64,000 bases of DNA from Cristatella mucedo (Eukaryota; Bryozoa; Phylactolaemata; Cristatellidae), in contig WPIO01000089.1 in NCBI GenBank assembly GCA_009760855.2, positions 337,001-401,000 on the forward strand, in the 5' to 3' direction. This document shows, in pieces, positions 11,000-20,811 of this stretch. Position numbers and translations under genes: made by a program. Below the pieces are notes generated by a model. The model had not been told where the DNA came from. It was given only the letters and a program-made list of their open reading frames with translations, and did not search any database. How positions within the stretch are numbered: the first letter of the stretch is position 1; the number at the start of each line of letters is the position of its first letter.

Positions 11000-12850
11000 A
11001 AACTTTTTGAAGAACATCAAGCTACGAGCCGAAGGCAAGTCACCTGGAAGAAATCTATCAGACCTGTCTAAAAAGAAATTAGCATCCTTATTTAATCCAA
11101 AAATGCTGATTTCAACCATTAACCATCTCCATAACCGCTCTCAGATTAGTTCCTTACCAAGCGATCCCTGTGCTGACCTAGCCGATCGCTTCTCTAGCTT
11201 CTTTGTCAGTAGGACAGACAAGGTCAGACAAGATCAAAGAGCTTGCAGGCATCCCTTCTGGACTCCTTTCCCTCGGTTACTTCTACGCAGGTCTCACGAC
11301 CATCGACTCCGTGCATTACCTCGATGTCTACATTCAAGGAAGCCACGAGCGACCTTATTTCGAAACTCTTCTCTTCGTCAAAGAGGACTACTAGTCCTCT
11401 AAACCCTATTCCCACTGTCCTACTTTTGCGATGATTAGATCTGCGGCTGCCATGCATAACTAACATTATAAATATGTCCTTAGCCTCAGGTCATGTCCCT
11501 GCACTTTTCCATAAGACTGTAGACAAGCCACTAATTAAGAAAGCAACGCTAGACCACCAAGGGGACCGGAGCAGGTTCTGTCCAGTCTCCCTCCTCCCGC
11601 TCCTATCAAAGACACTAGAACGAGTTGTGGCAAACCAGCTGAGATGTCAAACATAGCAAGTAAGACCCTGTCTTGGGTTTAGAGCTAATCACTCCACAGA
11701 GTCAGCGTGGATTAGGATGTATCACGACCTTCTCAGGAATGCAGACTTGGGTAAAATCTCTGCTTATCCTGCTTGATTTTTTGGCAGCATCTGTTACTAT
11801 TGATCACAAAGTCTTTCTTAAGCGTCTTAAATCTCACCTGAGCATCGTTGGCACTGCCCTGCAATGGTTCAGGTCCTATCTCAGTGGGAAGCTCCCACGT
11901 ATTGATGTGAACGGACAAAGATAATCGGAAGAACCACTTAAGTACGGGGTACCTCAGAGCTCTGTGCTCGGTCCCCTACTTTTTACAGTTTATACTCTCC
12001 TTCTTGCCGACGTGATCGCCAAGCACAATCTAGGCTTTCACTTCTATGCAGACGACACTTAGTTGTACCTTTGCTTTTGTCTCTCGGAGTCCTCGAGTGC
12101 GTCGAATTCTCCAGACAACCTTGCTGCATGTATTAGTGATATCTGCACATGGATGGTGGCAAACTTTCTTTAATTGAATTACCATAAAAATCAACTTACT
12201 AGTTATGGGCAAAGCAAGTGGGATTCGGAAATTGGAAAACCTGACACTCAAAATCGGCCCTGCCAGCATATCTCCTGTTGAATCTACACGAAATGTCGGT
12301 GTTATGTTCCAAAGTGGACCGCCCTGTACAGACCACATCAGCTCCACAGTCAAGTCTGCCTACTTTAAGCTACATATAACTACTAAAATTCGGGCTTTTT
12401 TAGACAGGAATACCATATTGGTCAATTCATTCGTGACATCCCATCTTGACTTCTGCAGCAGCTTACTGCTTGCCGGTCTACTGGCCTGTGCAATCAGGCG
12501 CTTACAGCTGGTGCAAAACTCTGTAGCTAAGGCCCATTTGTCGTGAGCGTCTCAGTAGTCACATCACTCCACTTCTCACCGACCTGCATTGGCTCCCAGT
12601 CAAGCAGCGCGTCGACTTCAAGGTTCTGTCACTCACTTGTAGGTCCCTTCATTCTCCGGCTAAAGCCTACATATCCGAACCACTCTCCCACCGGGCGAAG
12701 GATCGTGCAATCTACTGTTCTGACTCAAATCGCTTAGCCATACCTCGAATGAACCTGAAAACGTTTGAGACCGTGCCTTTAGTTCCTATGCACCCAAAGC
12801 CTGGACCTCACTACCGACACACGCCGAGAACGCATAGTATCGTGTAGCAT
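11000..12850 (+). mobile_element. LINE family 1 remnant with broken reverse transcriptase
   Basis: Plus-strand frames, interrupted by stops and frameshifts, follow the reference copy at 47709-49825 in order. The segment before the polymerase contains NPIPTVLL (near 11400). The fingers follow, with [18 protein letters not shown] (11590-11640). Then come the HKVFLKRLKSHLSIVGTALQ block (11805-11865), the [12 protein letters not shown] motif (11940-11975) and the FHFYADDT catalytic motif (12035-12060), followed directly by an in-frame stop. The carboxy-terminal LQLVQNS block lies near 12505. No intact product is possible. Confidence 0.85.
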
Positions 12851-13147
12851 CCACGCACAAGCCAGGTAACCTTTTCGGGGCGACTGCCAGGCTGCCGGGG
12901 AGGGACTGAGCAAGCACGATTGGGCGGCGCGCCAACTTAGGGCCGCCCGCTCCTCCGAGGTGTCTAACCAGAGGGAGGCTGCTCTAGATGCTCCGTAGTT
13001 ATCTCTCCCGCTGGTCTACGGCGGCCATGAGGAGCGGAGCGGAGCGCAGCTTTCGCGCGCAGCTTCCAACCCTCCGCTCGTCAGTGCAGCTTTTGAGTTG
13101 GCACAGTCTTAAGAGGCTTGTGAGCGACGCACCTGCGGTACCGTTCC

Positions 13148-13226
13148 TCGGGTGCTTGCGGCCCCGGGTACTTTCGGTCCCGGGTACTTCCGGCCACAAG
13201 TGCTTCCGGCACTGAGTACTTCCAGC
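13148..13226. repeat. Short degenerate tandem repeat around TACTTCCGG
   Basis: Four to five imperfect units of about 16 bp share GGTACTTCCGGC or GTGCTTCCGGCAC cores. They lie between a LINE remnant and a SINE. Confidence 0.55.
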
Positions 13227-13246
13227 TCTCCCTAAATATAAAATTA

Positions 13247-13400
13247 ATTTTTAAAGCACCCTAAGAGAACTTAAATCTCTTTTCGGGCGCTTCTCGTATA
13301 CCACGTGGCTCGAGCCTTCGATCTCGGCCATCATACATTTACCTTGACCTTGGTTCGAGGCGAGCACCTTAACCCCTGGGCAAAACCAATGCTTGAGCGA
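13247..13400 (-). mobile_element. SINE family B (tRNA-derived) copy
   Basis: On the minus strand it has a tRNA-like head with GGTTAAGGTGCTCGCC, a B-box-like GGCTCGAGCCAC and a 3-prime body (AAAAGAGATTTAAGTTCTCT, then TAGGGTGCTTTA). That body resembles the tail of LINE family 1. The best copy for comparison is 30503-30663. Confidence 0.75.
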
Positions 13401-13875
13401 TAAGAGTTTTGCTTCGAGAGGAACGGAGGTTCTGACTGTCGCTGAATGGCTAATAGAGCTTTCTCATGGAGGCGACGATATTTTTTTCTCTAAAGCTAAG
13501 AACTCAGAGTAAGTGCCGCCAGTATTGGAGGGCTATACCCTCGCAACCGTCATTCAGTCATGACGCCGGTATACGCTAGCATCTGGTTTTCCACCGCATT
13601 GAACGCTGGTCGAGTTTAGTCGTCAGTCCTGCCACCAGCTACGCCAGGAAACTCCGTCTTGAGGTCACCTGTATCCGGTATTTAGAGCTGACTCGAATTG
13701 AAATCTTAAACTGATCTCACTTCGCATCCACGTTAATCACTGCGGCTTCTGACTCACCGAGCTGTCTAAGCAGGGAGAAACTCTCATTTTCAGCCCTAAT
13801 CTCCCATTCGGCAGTTCAGCAGCGCTCGTCGCCTAGCCAGTTGCCCCTCGAATGCCGGAAGTAAGCGAGCCAAGC
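13401..13875. other. Stretch without a recognised gene
   Basis: No family signature was recognised. It leads into a CpG-rich island. Confidence 0.4.
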
Positions 13876-15250
13876 GTTGACTGCACGGAGTGAAGACGCT
13901 CCGTTTATTTCAGCGTCGGCGGGCACCGACTACTTATCGACAGTCAGTCACGGGCGGCTGACGGCGGCGCCGCTGAGCCGAAAAAATAATCCACAAGAAA
14001 AACTATCTACAGAGTTCGACTTGCCGCGCGCAGCGACGGCGCGCCGAGGCGCCACAGCGATGCCGCGGTTCGGTGCAGTGCCGCAACCACCGGGCGCGCG
14101 TCCGTCGCGACGGACGCCCGTCCGCGCGAGCTCGCTGGCCGTCGACGCGCCCTCTAGCGCGGGACGTGACAGCTGTGCAGCATCCGAGGGACAGTCGCCG
14201 CGAGCCCGACGAACGCGGGCTTACGCGGCGGCGAGACCATCAGCGTCACATGACGCTGCAATAGCTGCTGACGCCCTCGTTTTGGCGCCGTTTTCTTCCT
14301 GTGTCGGCGGAGCGCCGGCGCGACCGACTCCGTCTGCGCTCCGGCTTCGCGCGCCGTTCGGCGCGCCGCCGCCGCTCCCTGCGTCGGAGCGCGAGGCTGT
14401 CCGACGCCTGTGCGCCCAGTCCGAGCCTCCTCCTCCTCGAACCGACGCGCGGAGGCTGCGAATTGTGGGGCGGGACCTGCAGCGGAGACGGAAGCGTCCG
14501 TCCGTCGCGCGTGCACGCCCCGACACGATCCACCGCCCCGGATCGACATTGCATCGTCGGTCGTGCGTGAGCCTCTTTCCATCGCACGCTTAGCTCGCCT
14601 TCATCCCGCACGTCATCGCTGGCAAAGCGCTCGTCTCTCGCCGCCGCCGCCCCTGCTGCCGGCCTCAAACGCCGCGGCTCTCTATCAAAGCGGCACCGCA
14701 GCAGCAGCAGAGTGAGCGCGCTCAGCTGAAGCGCTTCGCTCGCTGTCGGCGCAACGGTGCGCGCTTCCTTTTGGACCGGCGAGGCTGCCACGCACCTCCG
14801 TGCTGGCGACGACGCTTCCGGAAGACACGTCCGACGCTCCAGCGACTTCGGCTGCTTTCGCAGAAACGGAAGCGACGCATGGGCGATCCGAGTCGCTTCC
14901 GTCAGTCGCCGCCGCCGCCGCCGCTGCCGGTGACGACTGGTGTCTGGCCACCGCCTCGTTGACGTCGGTCAGCCATCCTTCGATTCCCAGAGGCCTCGCC
15001 GCGTTTGGCGCTCGCGCTCGGCTTTCCCGCTCCTTCTCAGCGCTCCGCTTGCCTCCTCCTCCTCCTCCTCCTCGACTGCCTGCGGCGGTGGCGAGCATCG
15101 TCCGAGCTGAATGCCGACTCGTGGTGCACTGCGCTGTCGCCGCCGCGCTTCGCCTACCACCGCGCGGCCGCCGAGCTATGGCGATGCCACGCTGTTTCGC
15201 AGCCCGTGCGTTGTAAAAGGCATGTGCACATGTGCACACGCTCGAGCGTA
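13876..15250. promoter_or_regulatory. CpG-rich island, coding status uncertain
   Basis: Very high GC and CpG content opens several frames on both strands at once, so open frames here are weak evidence of coding. One minus-strand frame (ATG near 15101) contains GIEGWLTDVNEAVARHQ and runs to a donor-like GAGGTGCGTGG near 14795. I could not link it to an acceptor or a family. On the plus strand, CTATTTAAG at about 15250 resembles a TATA element just downstream of the island. A promoter island is the safest reading. Confidence 0.4.
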
Positions 15251-15434
15251 TCTATTTAAGCCATTCGAGCAAGTCTCTTGCGACTGTACGGCCGTGGTAG
15301 CGGTTGCTCGGACTCGGAGGATCGCGTGAAACAAGGACCGAGAGAAGAAAATCCACCGAGCCTGCAGCCTGCAGATGACGCCACATACTTTTCAGTTGAG
15401 CGGCGAACACAGCGAGCAAAGGCGTACATAATTC

Positions 15435-15435
<1 letters not shown>

Positions 15436-15476
<41 letters not shown>
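15436..15476. repeat. (ATA)n microsatellite
   Basis: About 13 uninterrupted trinucleotides. There is no conserved LINE tail block beside it, so it is probably an independent microsatellite. Confidence 0.9.
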
Positions 15477-15477
<1 letters not shown>

Positions 15478-15479
15478 CA

Positions 15480-16465
15480 CTTGTGAAATGCAATTGAATT
15501 GAATATACCGGCGGCTCTGTGAAGGCATCCGCGTGGCTTGCGCTTGGCATGGAGAGCTTCAGACTCTATCAAGAATGGGGAGATAACTATGCTGCGGAAA
15601 GGCCAAAGAGCCTCGGTCTGGGCAGTTCGGCTCGCAGGTCGAGGGCGCTCCTCTCCTGAGAGAGGCTACCGGTTTATTTAGACAGGGCTGCACACACCGC
15701 CAGGGCGGGGAACTTTCCGGAGCCCAAGCTCACATTCTCCGAACAAGACGCACCAGATTCTTTTTAGACGACTTTGAATCTGACGCTCGTGGTTTAAAGC
15801 TCCTTAGGTTCGGAGATGTAGACTTGCCCACAATGTGATGCAATCAAATTTAAAAATTCTGTAAAACCGTCTGCCGTGCGAGTAGTTGTTTTTCTTGCTC
15901 AATCTGCTGCCAGCAGAGATTAGCATTTTTCAGAGGATGCTAAAGTTTCTCTTTAAAATGAACTAGCACTGTCAATGGCTGAGGAGGAGGCGTGGCGCAC
16001 CGGGCAAAGCACCCTCGATGTGAAGCTTAGCGGTCTATCTAAACGGAAGGGACCGCCAGGCATAGAGCAATTCCAGAATGTGGCGAGTTTGGTTGCTTGG
16101 GGCGGTGAGAGTCAGACGCCTCCCTCTAGCATCATTTGGTTAGAGGAATCGCTCCAACAAGACTCGCCATTTCAGACCAGCTCTGAAGGCTGCCAAACAG
16201 TGACTACCTCCGCATACCAGCCGCCGCGAGTCGTCGCGAGTGGCAGGTCAACATTAAACGCTCGCCACGCGGGCAGTCTTTGCGAGGATCGCCATTGGAG
16301 GACGGGGCCAGGAAGCAATATCTGCGGAGCCTTAGCCACATGCCGATCGACCAGAATCACCTTCTTAGCTGGGGCTACAAGGGCTGCATAAGGGACGCAG
16401 ATGCAATCGGCGCTTTCTGTGCGCACGCTCAGTGCAGCATCCTTTAACAGAGGGTGCTGTCATCT
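15480..16465. other. Stretch without a recognised gene
   Basis: Frames at 15975-16426 on both strands show no recognisable domain, and no repeat family was recognised. Confidence 0.35.
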
Positions 16466-16600
16466 TTAATAATAAAAACAATAATTATACACTTGATAAA
16501 GCGCCCTCAGAGAACTCAATCTCTTTCTATATACTTTACATGTATACGTCTTTGTAAGAAGACGATCGTGCTTTTTATTCAGAGTTGATTGCAAAGTATT
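16466..16600 (-). mobile_element. LINE family 1 3-prime tail fragment
   Basis: The (AAT)n-like start, then ACACTTGATAAAGCGCCCTC and GAGAACTCAATCTCTTTC, is the reversed 3-prime terminus of LINE family 1. It is a tail-only, strongly 5-prime truncated insertion. Confidence 0.8.
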
Positions 16601-16877
16601 TCTGCTTGCGCTAGTATGAAGGGGTTTCACTTCGCATCTCGAGCAGTGGGCAACAGGCTCGGGCTCTCGCTATAAACTTCTTCTTTTAAAAAGTCTCTGT
16701 AGGCTACCGCTTGACGACCCCCGTGGTACGGAGTCTCCGGCTTTCCCAGAACGCTTCGGGAGCTAAAAAAAAACCAGTTGAAGTAAACATTCAGACAACA
16801 ATACGAGTTGCAAGGAGTCTCGGCCTGGTCGGATCCTGTCCCAGCAGATTTTGGAAGTGGAGGTCTGAACCCTTTTG

Positions 16878-16964
16878 CAGCCTCGGTTTCGATGGTTTCC
16901 CTTTCCAAGCCTCGGTTTCGAGGGTTTCCCTTTCCAAGCCTCGACTTCGAGGGTTTCCCTTTCC
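16878..16964. repeat. 29-bp minisatellite, three copies
   Basis: Three consecutive 29-bp units share AGCCTCGGTTTCGA and GGTTTCCCTTTCC halves, with three or four substitutions between units. Confidence 0.85.
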
Positions 16965-17126
16965 ACGCCCAAATCCGGGCTACGCCCTCAGTCGCTAGTA
17001 TAGCTGTGACGTGTGCACGTTCGCTTCCGGCGTGCTTTCGGCGCTCCCCTGCGCGCCGAAAGCACACTTTCTAGCCGACGCCCGACACTCCTGGTACAGC
17101 AAGAGCATCGAGATTTCGGAGCTTCG

Positions 17127-17196
17127 GAGCTTCGGCTGCTGCGGTGCACAACTGCTCGTTGCCACGAGCAGCTGTGCACCGCAGCAGCCGAAGCTC
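17127..17196. other. 33-bp stem hairpin (inverted repeat)
   Basis: The left arm 17127-17159 and right arm 17164-17196 are reverse complements with a single mismatch and a 4-nt loop. The stem is GC-rich and contains CTGCTGCGGTGCACA. It sits in a CpG-rich region about 300 bp past the donor of the helix-hairpin-helix exon, in its presumed intron. The size resembles an RNA precursor hairpin, but no function can be inferred from sequence alone. Confidence 0.8.
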
Positions 17197-17489
17197 TGAG
17201 CGGCCTTTCGCGGTGCGTGTAGCGGGCCAAAATCCGCTCCGCCCGCGTCGTGGCCGTCAGCGATGCCCGAACGAGAGGAGGCTTGGACCGCTCGGAGCGT
17301 ACCCTCGGCGGCTGTCTGCGAAACTTTTTTTTCGCGCGCACGCGCGCTCCTTTCCCGGGACGGCGGCGGCTCGGGGCGCGCGCTCCGTTCGCCAGGAGTC
17401 TGCGCTCGGCGCTCGGCGCTCGGCGCTCGGCTCGCGGAGCCAGGAGGAGCGCTTCGCGAGCGGCGGCGCCGAGCGGCGGCGGCGCTCAC

Positions 17490-18543
17490 CTCGCGAGATC
17501 CGCGTGAACGCGTCGCTCAGGCTCCGGCCCACTTTGGAGACGGCATCCGTGCCCAGCTCGGCGAGCGTCTTGGTCCGCTTCTGATCCGGCCGCTGCGATG
17601 AGCACCGCGAGCAGCCGCCGCCGCCGCCGCCGCCGCCACCGGAAGTGGCCGCCGCCGCCGGAACTGCTCGCACTGGCTTTAGCTTCACGGTAATGGCCAG
17701 CGGCAAGGCCGAGCGCTTGTTCAGCAGCGGGTATCTGAGCGTCACTTCGGACGCGCTCTCAGACGCTCTGACGACGAGCGGGCGCACGACTTCGGCGAGG
17801 GCTCGCGCCGCCGCCGCCGCCTGCGCGGCCGCCGGCAGCGCGGCGACGGCGGTGGCCGCGGTCGGCGAACCGTCGCCCACGGCGAGACTCTGTTCGACTC
17901 GAAACCGGCGGCTTTCCGTCGTGACAGACGAGTGCGATACGCTCACAGTCTTCTCCGTGATCCTGCGCCCTTCAGCGCCGCCGCGCGCCGCTTCCGAAGC
18001 CGCCGACGCGGCCGCCGGACTTCGGCGGACGCTCGCGGTGGCGGCGGGCTGCTGGGCACCTGACAGCTGAGAGCCACCGCCGGCTCCGGCGACGGGGCCG
18101 GCGGTGGCGCTAGGCCGCCTCGTCCGTCGAGAGACTCGACGCAGCGCCGTCCGCGATCCGGCGACGTAGACGCTCTTCGAGAGCGCGCCATAGAGGCGCT
18201 CGTTCATGCCCGGCACCCGCCAGAGTTCCTCGACGTGCAGGAAGCATTTCCGGTCGCCGCCGCGGTACTTGAGGACGTCCTCGGCCGCCCGACGGCCCAC
18301 GCCCGGTATGTTGGCGAGCCGATCGGCTCTGCAGCGGTTCAAGTCGATCTTGGCCGCGAGCGAGCCCGACGCGGTCCGATAGGGTATCGCTGGGCCACTC
18401 GAAGCATTGCTGCCGCTGCCCAAACCGCTCATCGAATTCAGGCGCAAGAGTCCTCGGTTGCGAGCGTAACCGAAGCGCCGAGGTCGTCGCGGTCGACATG
18501 ACGTCAAGTCATTGTGCCTGCGCCGCCGCCGCGAAGCAGGCAT
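17490..18543 (-). CDS. ComEA-like helix-hairpin-helix protein, first coding exon (partial gene)
   Basis: A minus-strand frame runs from an ATG at 18543 to a consensus donor (CGCGAG then GTGAGC) at 17490/17489, giving about 351 codons. A second ATG at 18432 (codon 38) is an alternative start. Residues 66-125 form a tandem helix-hairpin-helix unit: IDLNRCRADRLANIPGVG is followed by AAEDVLKYR, then FLHVEELWRVPGMNERL. The IPGVG hairpin and the second VPGM hairpin match the ComEA/EEPD1 type, which binds DNA non-specifically in known members. The rest is Ala/Arg/Ser-rich, with a long Gly run near residues 300-312 and ends in KVGRSLSDAFTRIS. Downstream exons at lower coordinates were not identified. 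The helix-hairpin-helix assignment is solid. The overall identity is unknown, and the disordered region could be inflated by GC bias. Confidence 0.6.
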
Positions 18544-18559
18544 CGACTAGCGGCGGCGG

Positions 18560-19235
18560 CGGCGGCGGCGGTGTGGTTTGCTCTCCGGCGTTCGAGCGAC
18601 CGGGCGTTCCGCCGGCGCTGACGGTGAGGCGCAGGTTGGCTCTAGCGATGCTCATTGCGAAGCGCGTGTCCTGTATTACGACTGCGACCTGCGGCGGCGA
18701 CGCGCAGTGACGACGAATGAGGAACGCTCAAGTCGACCCTCTGTTCACTTGGCCGGCAAAGTGGACAGAAGGAAGTGCGCGGCCGCCGGAACGCCAGCCG
18801 CGATTGAAAAGAGCTACACACCGCAAAGGCGCGTCGTCACACCAGAAAGAAAGACGGGCGTATCGTGGCATTATCGGAAGTTGAACCCAGAGCTTGCGAA
18901 CCTTCCAAAGCCGCGAATCCTAGTAACTCGCTGATAGTAAATATCCGAAAAGCCAGTCTGACTCTTTGAGCGAATCTAAGCCACGGTATTGCGAGACAAA
19001 TATGGCAGAAAGGAATGTCACCGATGAATTTTAAACATGCTCGCGATCATATTAATGCGTTTAATCAGCCGCGACTCGTCGGTCCGGGTCTTTCGTCGAA
19101 GCACAAACTCCGCACGGAGGCCATATTGGCCCATCAATATCCCTAACGGCGGGAGGGCACGGGTTTACGGAATAATAGTACAGTTTACATGAATAAAAAT
19201 CAACTAATCGCTTGTACAGCGCACCGCGGGAGTCA
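18560..19235. other. Upstream flank of the helix-hairpin-helix gene, no gene seen
   Basis: The first 150 bp are CpG-rich, with a GGC run at 18551-18572, and probably hold the minus-strand promoter or 5-prime leader. The remainder has no recognised coding segment. Confidence 0.4.
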
Positions 19236-19239
19236 AATC

Positions 19240-20300
19240 TCTGCCGATCTACAGACCAGAATGAACCCTGCTTAATATCGTGCACCCGTGCAGGTGCGCA
19301 CGAAATGAGCATGCCAGGCTCGCTCGCAGGGGGCGATAAACTTCACGATAAAGTTCACTGAGCTGCAGTGGAAGCCCAAATTGTCTACGTGTTCGAAATG
19401 AGAGTGAATCACCACGAGATTGCAATTCAGCGGAACAGCAAGCCAGTTGGAAGGAGCTGAGGAAAGGGTCGCAGGTGCGTGACTGCGAACTGCAAAGGGC
19501 AACGAGGTCGGATAAGTGATAAGCTCGTGCGAGCGAGCGACGCGACCTGCCAGGCCAGAGAATGATTTTAGGGCTGGTTTGACGCTCGATAGGGACCCGG
19601 CGAAGCTCGGATATCGCGTGGTCTGCGACGTCGCTGCTACCTCGTTTGTCCACAGACCAGGTGAGCAGCTGCGTTTTGAACCGGATGCTGACGATTAGTG
19701 GCTCAGGTCGAAAAGTCCTGAACAAAGAGGACTTCAACAATCTCGATGCAGTGTCACAAATGCACGAAACAGCATGGCTGCTTAACTCTTTGCACTGAAT
19801 GGCCGAATCTGGCGCACAGAAAGCAAGGTCAGTAGGGCAGACATCCTTACTGATAACGAGATCTAGGATATGGCCACCGACGTGAGTGGTATGATAAAAG
19901 TTTTGAACCGAACCAGACAGTCAAGAAATGAGTGGACGTGGCTGTTGCTAGGGTTGTAAACGTGAATATTGAAGTCTCCTGCAATCAGTAACGGCCTGTC
20001 ACATATATATTTGTGAGGAACTCCGAAAAATTCTCTATCAGCAAGTTGAGACAGCTAGAAAGAGGTCGGCATGTCGCAACAGTGAGAGGCACTGTCTTTG
20101 ATGAGGGCCGATTGCAACTGATTCAAACAATGGCCCATGCGAAAACTGCATTTTTTTAGCCAAACAATTCACGAACAACAATTGCAACCCTATCACCAAC
20201 CTTGTCAGATAGCATGGACTGTAAAAAAAAAATGAAAACCCGAGTGGGATGGTCTCAGATATACAGCTACCGGAGCAGGACGTCATGCATTTCAATTTAA
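19240..20300 (-). mobile_element. LINE endonuclease-domain remnant
   Basis: Read on the minus strand, the segment holds the IAGDFNIHV motif (about 19958-19985), a hallmark of the apurinic/apyrimidinic-type endonuclease of L2/CR1-like elements. Further motifs lie downstream toward lower coordinates, including a CTLHRDC-like stretch and FRTFRPEP. Stops and frameshifts are present. It is an internal piece of a LINE, since there is neither a polymerase nor a 3-prime tail here. It may belong to LINE family 1, whose copies in this window otherwise lack the endonuclease. Confidence 0.6.
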
Positions 20301-20803
20301 TTTCAAATCGGATTTGAAAAGAGTACTTTGCGGTAAATATCCCCCTTCAACAAAAACGTGAAATGCTAAATTAAAAGCTTTCCCCTATTTACAGCGTAAA
20401 AATGCGATCCACAAGGATTTATTTCAGTCGCATCTATTCAGATTACAAGTTGCGTCGACATTACGTTCTTCGGACTCTTTGCTCCGGCATTGACTTTGTG
20501 CAGCTCACTGCAGCTAGTTCGGCGGCAGGCCTGTCTGCCACCGCGCCGCGGCCTGCGGACGCTTGCAGAGGCAAGTCTGACCATAGCGACTCGAAACATA
20601 CAGCGGGCCTTTGACTATGACCAGGCTTGCCAGGACGGAGACTCCGCCTGACTAGCTAGTGAGTTACGCGGCGAACTTTCGGGAAATGCTTTGAACCGAA
20701 GACGCCGCTAACGCCAGGCGCTGCCACCGCTCCTATACGACGCGAGCGCTGCCTCTCGGACTCCGCACGCCCTAGCTAGCAAGCTAAATAGCTAGCTCGG
20801 CCG
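20301..20803. other. Stretch without a recognised gene
   Basis: No recognisable gene or repeat was seen. The right-hand end, rich in GCTAGC and CCGTCC, is the original flank of the hAT insertion. Confidence 0.4.
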
Positions 20804-20811
20804 TCCGTCCG

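Noticed and set aside
13877-15239. Several frames of 140-240 codons on both strands
   Set aside because: The CpG-rich composition opens frames on both strands simultaneously; no family or splice pairing supports any one of them.
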